This document shows positions 58,666-64,000 of a DNA stretch of 64,000 nt, piece after piece. The stretch's first letter is position 1, and each line of letters begins with the position of its first letter. Location of the stretch: positions 42,218,365-42,282,364 of the forward strand of contig NC_080673.1 in assembly GCF_030445035.2 (NCBI RefSeq), read 5' to 3'. Source of the stretch: Dasypus novemcinctus. Lineage: Eukaryota; Chordata; Mammalia; Cingulata; Dasypodidae. Under the pieces are notes generated by a model. That model did not search any database, was not told the DNA's origin, and worked only from the letters and a program-made list of their open reading frames with translations. The position numbers and the translations under genes are program-made.

Positions 58666-58706
58666 AAAAAATGCAAAAATACACAAAATGACCACAGAAG
58701 GCTAAG

Positions 58707-59266
58707 TGCATTAGTCATCCAAAGGGGTGCTGATGCAAAATACCAGAAGTCTGTTGACTTTTATAAAGGGTATGTATTTGGGGTAGCAGCTTACAGATGC
58801 CAGTCCATAAAGCATAAGTTACTTCCCTCACCAAAGTCTATTGCCATGTGTTAGAGCAAGATGGCTGCCTATGTTCACCAGGTTCAGGCTTCCTGGGTTC
58901 CTCTCTTCCCAGGTCTTGCTTCTCTCCAGTCTCAGGGTTCCTCTCTTTCCAGGGCTTGCTTCTCTCTGGGCTCAGAGTTCGTTTCTTCCTGGGGCTTGCT
59001 TCTCTTTTCTCTCTGAGCTTACTTCCTGGGGCTCCAGCTTCAGACTTCAACAGCAAACTCCCAACATCAAAACTCCAGCATCAAAAACCTCCAACACTGT
59101 CCTTTGCTATGTCTTTTATCTATGAGTCCCCAACCACCAACAGGTAGAGACTTAACACCCTCCTGATGTGGCCCAATCAAAGCCCTAATCATAATTTACT
59201 CACACCCAGGTACAGACCGGTTTACAAACATATATCTATTATCTGTTTTTGGAATTCATAACTACA
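58707..59266 (-). mobile_element. Solo LTR, MaLR-like, inside the Tigger element
   Basis: 560 bp. The left border is tgcattagtcatccaaaggg and the right border ends 'ggaattcataactaca'. Flanks CTAAG (58702-58706) and GTAAG (59267-59271) give a 4 of 5 duplication. Third copy of the 3612-4180 family, with a tandem expansion of a TCTTCCCAGG / CTTGCTTCTCTC motif at about 58900-59015. Confidence 0.78.
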
Positions 59267-59496
59267 GTAAGAAGACTGCAGTGGGATGTGCACAGGGCAA
59301 AAGCTACCATGTGACTAACATGTGACACTTTGTTTTGGCTGGAAAAGGTTGCAGGTCATGAGGCAACCAACACCAAGTTCTTGCTTGCCTGTTGAGTAAC
59401 AAACGATGAGTACTGGGACAAAATTTTTCTTTCAAAATGCGTTGAGTACCAAATTCAACAAGTTTCAAGGCAGTCAATTACCAAGGTATGACTTTG

Positions 59497-61557
59497 GTAG
59501 TAAGATTATATCTCTACTGTTATTTTCACCTCAGCATCACAATCAGCCTTCTGTGGAACTTTCTTTTTATGCAAATACATTTTAATTTTAGCCTTTTTTG
59601 ATAATCAAGAATTCAGTCTGGATTGTACAATTTGCTGTTATCTGTGATTTGAATTTTTCTTTGATAATTTTAGGTCATCATTTTGAATGTTACTGTTTGG
59701 GATGCGATTTGGAAGATTGGGTATTTCTATAATCCTTCCTTCTTTCTTCATCTCATCTGTAGTCTCATATTCTCAGTTTTTAGTTTTATTCTTTAATTAT
59801 TCAAACATATTACTTTTGTACTTTAATAGTTAAGATCTGTGATCTCCAATGAGGGCTGTTTACAAGGGTGTTTTGTAATTTTGGATTTCGAGTTCATTTT
59901 TAGTGGAACTCTATTTATGAGAGTCCTTGTAGATAGTTTGTAGAAATTTAACATCTTTCTGTAGTTCTCTCTCCTTGCCTCACATGACACTCCTTTACAT
60001 CCTTTTCTCATCTGTTTTTTTCCTATAGATTTATCCTCTAATACATAACACTGTATTTTGTTTATTGTTTTTTTCTCTCCATTGTATGTTTTGTAAGAGT
60101 ATGGATTTTTGTCAGTTTTTTCACTGTTGTTTTCTTTGCACTGAGAAGAGTATTTGAGATACATAGATGCTCAAGAAATATTTATTACCTAAATGTACCT
60201 GAATGTATGTATTTTATTTGCCATGAGACTAGGGGCTATGTTATATATGGGATTATTATTATTTTTTCATTTGTTATTCTGTGATTTCCAGTTCACACCA
60301 GCAGGATAAATTTGGACTCTCTAAACCCATTATGAATTATTTTCTCATAGGAGCCTTTAAAAATTTTTTTCATTTGATTTTTTAAAAATCAGCAGCCTAG
60401 CCAAAGACTAGTTATTTGTAATTTCTTTGTTTCAGTGGTTGGAATTTTTTTTTTTTTTTGGGGGGGTCTGTTTTTTCTCTAAGGGTCTAAACTCTTGAGA
60501 ATCTCATATTTATGTGTAGATTTCATTTCTAGTTCCTTACCTTGACTGGACGCATACCGTATTTTGTGTTTCTTTATAGGCGTTAAGATTCAAGTGCCTA
60601 GGATACTAGCTGCTTCTTCCTTGTCCCTTTAGCAGTTGTAGCATCATTTCAGATACTTAACTTTTTCAGTTTCTTCTTCACTTTGGGCCTTCTTTAGTAT
60701 TTTTTTAATGAAAACTACCTTATCTCTTCATTGAGAAGTAGTTTTTGCTATTTTACCTAATATTCGTGGGTATCATAGTGATGGCTTTTAGGTTACCTTA
60801 GTCCTGTTGGAACTATCGGTATTGCAAAGTGATGAATATGTATAAGCTGGAGAAAAAATATAGGACCAATTAGGATAGAACAGGTCAAGTCATTTCCTGT
60901 CTAGGTGTACCTTAAATAGTTATAGATTATGCAGTTTTACTATAGATCAATGAAGAAAGTGTAGGTAAAGAAAATTTGTCATTTTTCTTCTTTACTAAAT
61001 GCTTACATGTCTGTATACAAGCAAATGAGCAGTTTTCATTTTAGAATGGAACTGTATATTACCAAAACGAAATTTACATTTCTTCATGGGAAATTTCATG
61101 TGGAGGTGGTGTTTTTAATTAAATGTAATGAAATGAGTAGTGTTCTGCTCTTTTAGTATTGTAGACTAGTGATATCAAGCCCAATGGTAGAAAGGAAGCC
61201 TTATTTTTTTTTCTAACTCCCACCCACTTCAGACAAGCAACGTAGCATGAAATAGTTCTATTCTTTGAATCTTAATTCTTCCTTAGTTTTTAGTCATTTA
61301 GATGATAATACTAAAAATCTGCATAGTAATCTCACTTGTGTTATTAGGGAACATGACGATTTTTAGTGAATTGTACTGTCTTTAACATTTTCCTCTGCCC
61401 ATGTTTGAACTTTTGAAACAAAATAGTGATGAGTCAATTGATGACCGTTTGTTAGTATTTTCTTTTTAATATATGACATGAACAAGGTCTCCTTGTTAAT
61501 GTAGAAAATGAAGAGGAAAAAACTGCTTGATTATATTCATATCTCATAAAACGAAAT
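59497..61557. other. LRBA intron, unassigned
   Basis: About 2 kb. 59520-60180 could be very old L1 (antisense), but nothing is clear enough to call. A T-run followed by a G-run lies at 60447-60467. Confidence 0.35.
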
Positions 61558-61572
61558 CCCATATTCTTTTTT

Positions 61573-61943
61573 AAAAAAATGTATTCTCCCCGTCCCCTCA
61601 TTGTTGTCTGCTCTCTGTGTCCATTCGCTGTGTGTTCTTCTGTGTCTGCTTGGATTCTTGTCAGTGGTACCAGGAATCTGTGTCTGTTTCTATTGCGTCA
61701 TCTTGCTGTGTCAGCTCTCTGTGTGTGCGGTGCCACTCCTGGGCAGGCTGTGCTTTTCTCACGTGGGGCAGCTCTCTTTACGGGTCTCCCCTACATGGGG
61801 GACACCGCTGCGTGGCACGGCACTCCTTGTGTACATTAGCACTGGGAGTGGGCCAGCTCATCACACGGGTCAGGAGGCCTTGGGTTTGAACCCTGAACCT
61901 CCCATGTGGTAGGCAGACTATCAGCTGAGCCAAATCTGCTTCC
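61573..61943 (-). mobile_element. DAS-type long SINE, LRBA intron
   Basis: Perfect 15-bp target duplication CCCATATTCTTTTTT (61558-61572 and 61944-61958). The body lacks about 15 bp around 61780 (CTCTTTACGGGTCTCCCC), a private deletion. Confidence 0.94.
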
Positions 61944-62002
61944 CCCATATTCTTTTTTTATGACCTTTAACATTGATATAGTACCTTCTTTGCCTTTGCC
62001 GC

Positions 62003-62025
62003 ATAATAATAATAATAATAATAAT
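62003..62025. repeat. (AAT)n microsatellite
   Basis: Seven uninterrupted trinucleotide units within the L1 3' UTR. Confidence 0.9.
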
Positions 62026-62130
62026 ACAATATTACTGTTAACTATAGTCTATAAGATACATGTATTTTCCACATGTATCACTATATTTTAAACACCTTGT
62101 AATAGAGGAATGTTCTTGTGTTCGTATTTT

Positions 62131-62568
62131 TTTTTTTAAGATTTATTCCCACTTCCCCTCCCCCCTCCCCCCTCCCCCCCAGTTGTCTGCTCTCTGTGTC
62201 CATTTTCTGTGTGTTCTTTTGTGTCCGCTTCTATTCTTGTCAGTGGCACTGGGAATCCGTGTCTCTTTCTTTTGTTGTTGTTGTTGTTGTTGTTGCATCG
62301 TCTTGCTGCATCAGCTCTCTGTTAGTGCAGCACTACTCCTGGGCAGGCTGGACTTTCTTTCGCACTGGGTGGCTCTCCTTATGGGGTGTGCTCCTTGCGT
62401 GTGAGGCTCCCCCTACACAGGGGATACCCCTGTGTGGCATGGCACTCCTTGTGTACATCAGCACTGCACTTGGGTCAGCTCCACATGGGTCAAGGAGGTC
62501 CTGGGTTTGAACCGCAGACCTCCCATGTGGTAGGTGGATGCTCTATCCATTGAGCCAAGTCTTCTTCC
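62131..62568 (-). mobile_element. DAS-type long SINE inside the L1, LRBA intron
   Basis: Inserted after TGTTCGTATTTTT with a near repeat TGTATTTGTATTTTT at the right. It contains a private (TTG)8 expansion at 62271-62295 in place of the single GTTG seen in other copies. Confidence 0.92.
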
Positions 62569-64000
62569 CTGTATTTGTATTTTTAACCACAGTCCTCATC
62601 TACCACCAAAATCACTGTGTTATACAGTCCCTAGATTATCCTGTAATGTTAACCTCCCTTGACTACCTCTTTTAGCCACAGTCACATTTATAAATCAGCA
62701 GTGTTAGTTATACTCATTATTATGTGCTACCATCAATTCTATCCATTTCCATATATTTACAAACCGTTTTATTAAACATTCTACATACATTCAGCATCAG
62801 TTCTCCCTTCTCAACCCACATTCTGACTCCTACTAACCTCTGTAGTTTATAAGTTTACTCACCTTATTTAGTTCATATTAGTGAGACCATATGATATTTG
62901 TTCTTTTGTATCAGACTTACTGCATTCAACATAATATCTTCAGGGTTTATCCATGTTTTCATGTGCTTCCCTAGTTCATTTATTCTTAAAGCTGAATAGT
63001 ATTCCGTCATATGTATATACCATATTTTATCTATTTGTTGATTGGCAGTCACTTAGGTTGTTTCCCTCCTTAGCAGTTGTGAATAATGCTGCTATGAATA
63101 TTGGTGTGCAAATATCTGTCTGTATCCTTGCTTTCACTTTTTCTGAATATATTCTTATAGTAGATTGCCGGATCATAAGGCAGTTCTATATTTAGCTTCC
63201 TGAGAAAATGTCAGTCTGTGTTCCATAGGGGCTGCACCATTTTACATTCCCACCAAGAGTGAAGGAGTGTTCCTTTTTCTCCATATCCTCTCTAGACTTG
63301 TAGTTTTTTTTTTTTTAATGGCCATTCTGTAAGGCATGAAAAATGGTATCTCATTGTAGTTTTGCTGTTTTGTGCTTTTTTTTCCTTTCCATTCATTGTA
63401 GTTTTGCTCTGCATTTTCCCAGTAGCTGGTGATGCTGAGTATCTTTTCATGTGCTTTTGGCCATTTGTATTTCCTCTTTGGAAAAATGTGTTTTCAAGTC
63501 TTTTTCCCATTTAAAAATTGGGTTTCTTGGCTTTTTGTTGTTGAATTGTGTGATCTCTTTTATATAACATGGAGATCAAACCCTCATAAGATGTGAGATT
63601 TCTGAAAAATTTCTCCCATTGAGTAGGCTGCCTTTTCACGTTCTTATCAGTCATTTTAAACAAAAATGTGTTTAATTTTGAGGTTCCATTTATCTATTTT
63701 TTTCTTTCATGGCTTGTGCTTTGGGTGTAAGGTCCAAGAAACCACCACTTACAACAAATTCCTGAAGATATTTCCCTATATATTATTCTATGAGTTTTAT
63801 GGTTCTAACTTTTATGGTTAGGTCTTTGATCCATTTTTAGTTCATTTTTGTATAAGGTGTGAGATAGAGGTCTTTTTTTCTTTTGGATATGGATATCCAG
63901 TTCTCCCAGCACCACTTATTGATTAGACTGTTCTGACCTACTCTGACTTACCAAAAATCAATTGACCATAGTTGTGAGGGTCTATTTCTGAACTCTCAAT

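Larger units (their letters stand above)
56588..59496 (-). mobile_element. Tigger-type (pogo/Tc1-mariner) DNA transposon, decayed
   Basis: The left end is CAGTGGTGTCTTGGTA, preceded by TA (56586-56587), the expected target dinucleotide. The right end reads, inverted, CAAAGTCATACCTTGGTA near 59496, with TA two bases beyond. Subtracting the 560-bp LTR at 58707-59266 gives about 2.35 kb, a usual Tigger length. The interior codes a transposase relic on the minus strand. Confidence 0.8.
47236..64000 (+). other. LRBA: LRBA intron after the first coding exon (5' part)
   Basis: Opens with the consensus donor GTAAGT and runs to the window edge. I searched for the next coding block (LVGGQFDLEM-like) and saw none. 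Long introns are typical of LRBA. The first 3 kb (47.3-50.3) are nearly repeat-free; the rest is filled with the transposons listed below. Confidence 0.8.
61950..64000 (-). mobile_element. L1 3' end, minus strand, continuing past the window
   Basis: 3' UTR (61960-62130, resuming at 62569), then the ORF2 C-terminal relic: 'tttatccatgttttcatgtg' (62947), 'gaataatgctgctatgaata' (63081), 'ttaggtctttgatccatttt' (63818). The same 3' UTR sequence is at 55190-55400. Interrupted by a SINE. Confidence 0.8.

Noticed and set aside
59823-60164. 113-codon minus-strand Lys-rich frame in the intron
   Set aside because: AT-rich composition gives such frames; no exon borders, no recognisable domain, possibly very old L1.
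1-64000. CRISPR arrays, bacterial operons, phage or plasmid features
   Set aside because: None seen; repeats here are dispersed mammalian transposons with target duplications.

Overview
This window is nuclear DNA of a placental mammal, almost certainly an armadillo (Dasypus or a close xenarthran). The diagnostic signal is about eighteen long (roughly 370-450 bp) tRNA-headed SINEs of the armadillo DAS type plus more than a dozen shorter or dimeric relatives. They occur together with mammalian-wide L1, L2, MIR, MaLR-type LTRs, hAT elements and a Tigger relic. No bacterial, phage or CRISPR feature is present.

Only one cellular protein-coding gene is supported: the 5' end of LRBA on the + strand. 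It consists of a GC-rich CpG-island promoter (about 45.25-46.65 kb), a splice acceptor at 47011-47012, the first coding exon (72 codons, 47020-47235), a GTAAGT donor, and about 16.8 kb of the following intron, which runs off the right edge. No later LRBA exon was seen.

The left 45 kb is intergenic. It contains two retrocopies of cellular mRNAs. One is a full-length, ORF-intact RPLP1 copy at 38.2-38.9 kb, with 13-bp target duplications, inside an MLT1-type LTR. The other is a frameshifted TOMM22 pseudogene at about 15.0-15.9 kb on the minus strand, split by a DAS SINE. The rest is layered transposons: an L1 3' end spread over 3 kb by five later insertions, an L1 with a 5' inversion, a non-autonomous hAT family with 8-bp target duplications, and three related 570-650 bp MaLR-like solo LTRs.

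The LRBA intron holds L1 pieces, an eroded Tigger transposon with a TIGD1-like transposase relic, a solo LTR inside it, and four long plus five short SINEs. All of these lie antisense to LRBA.

I found no new multi-gene system. The points most worth checking are the RPLP1 retrocopy with its extended 3' end, the hAT family, the polyadenylation-signal-bearing SINE tails with their antisense bias in the intron, and a short upstream ORF in the LRBA promoter region. Repeat names are from memory of consensus sequences; exact subfamilies need a repeat-library search.
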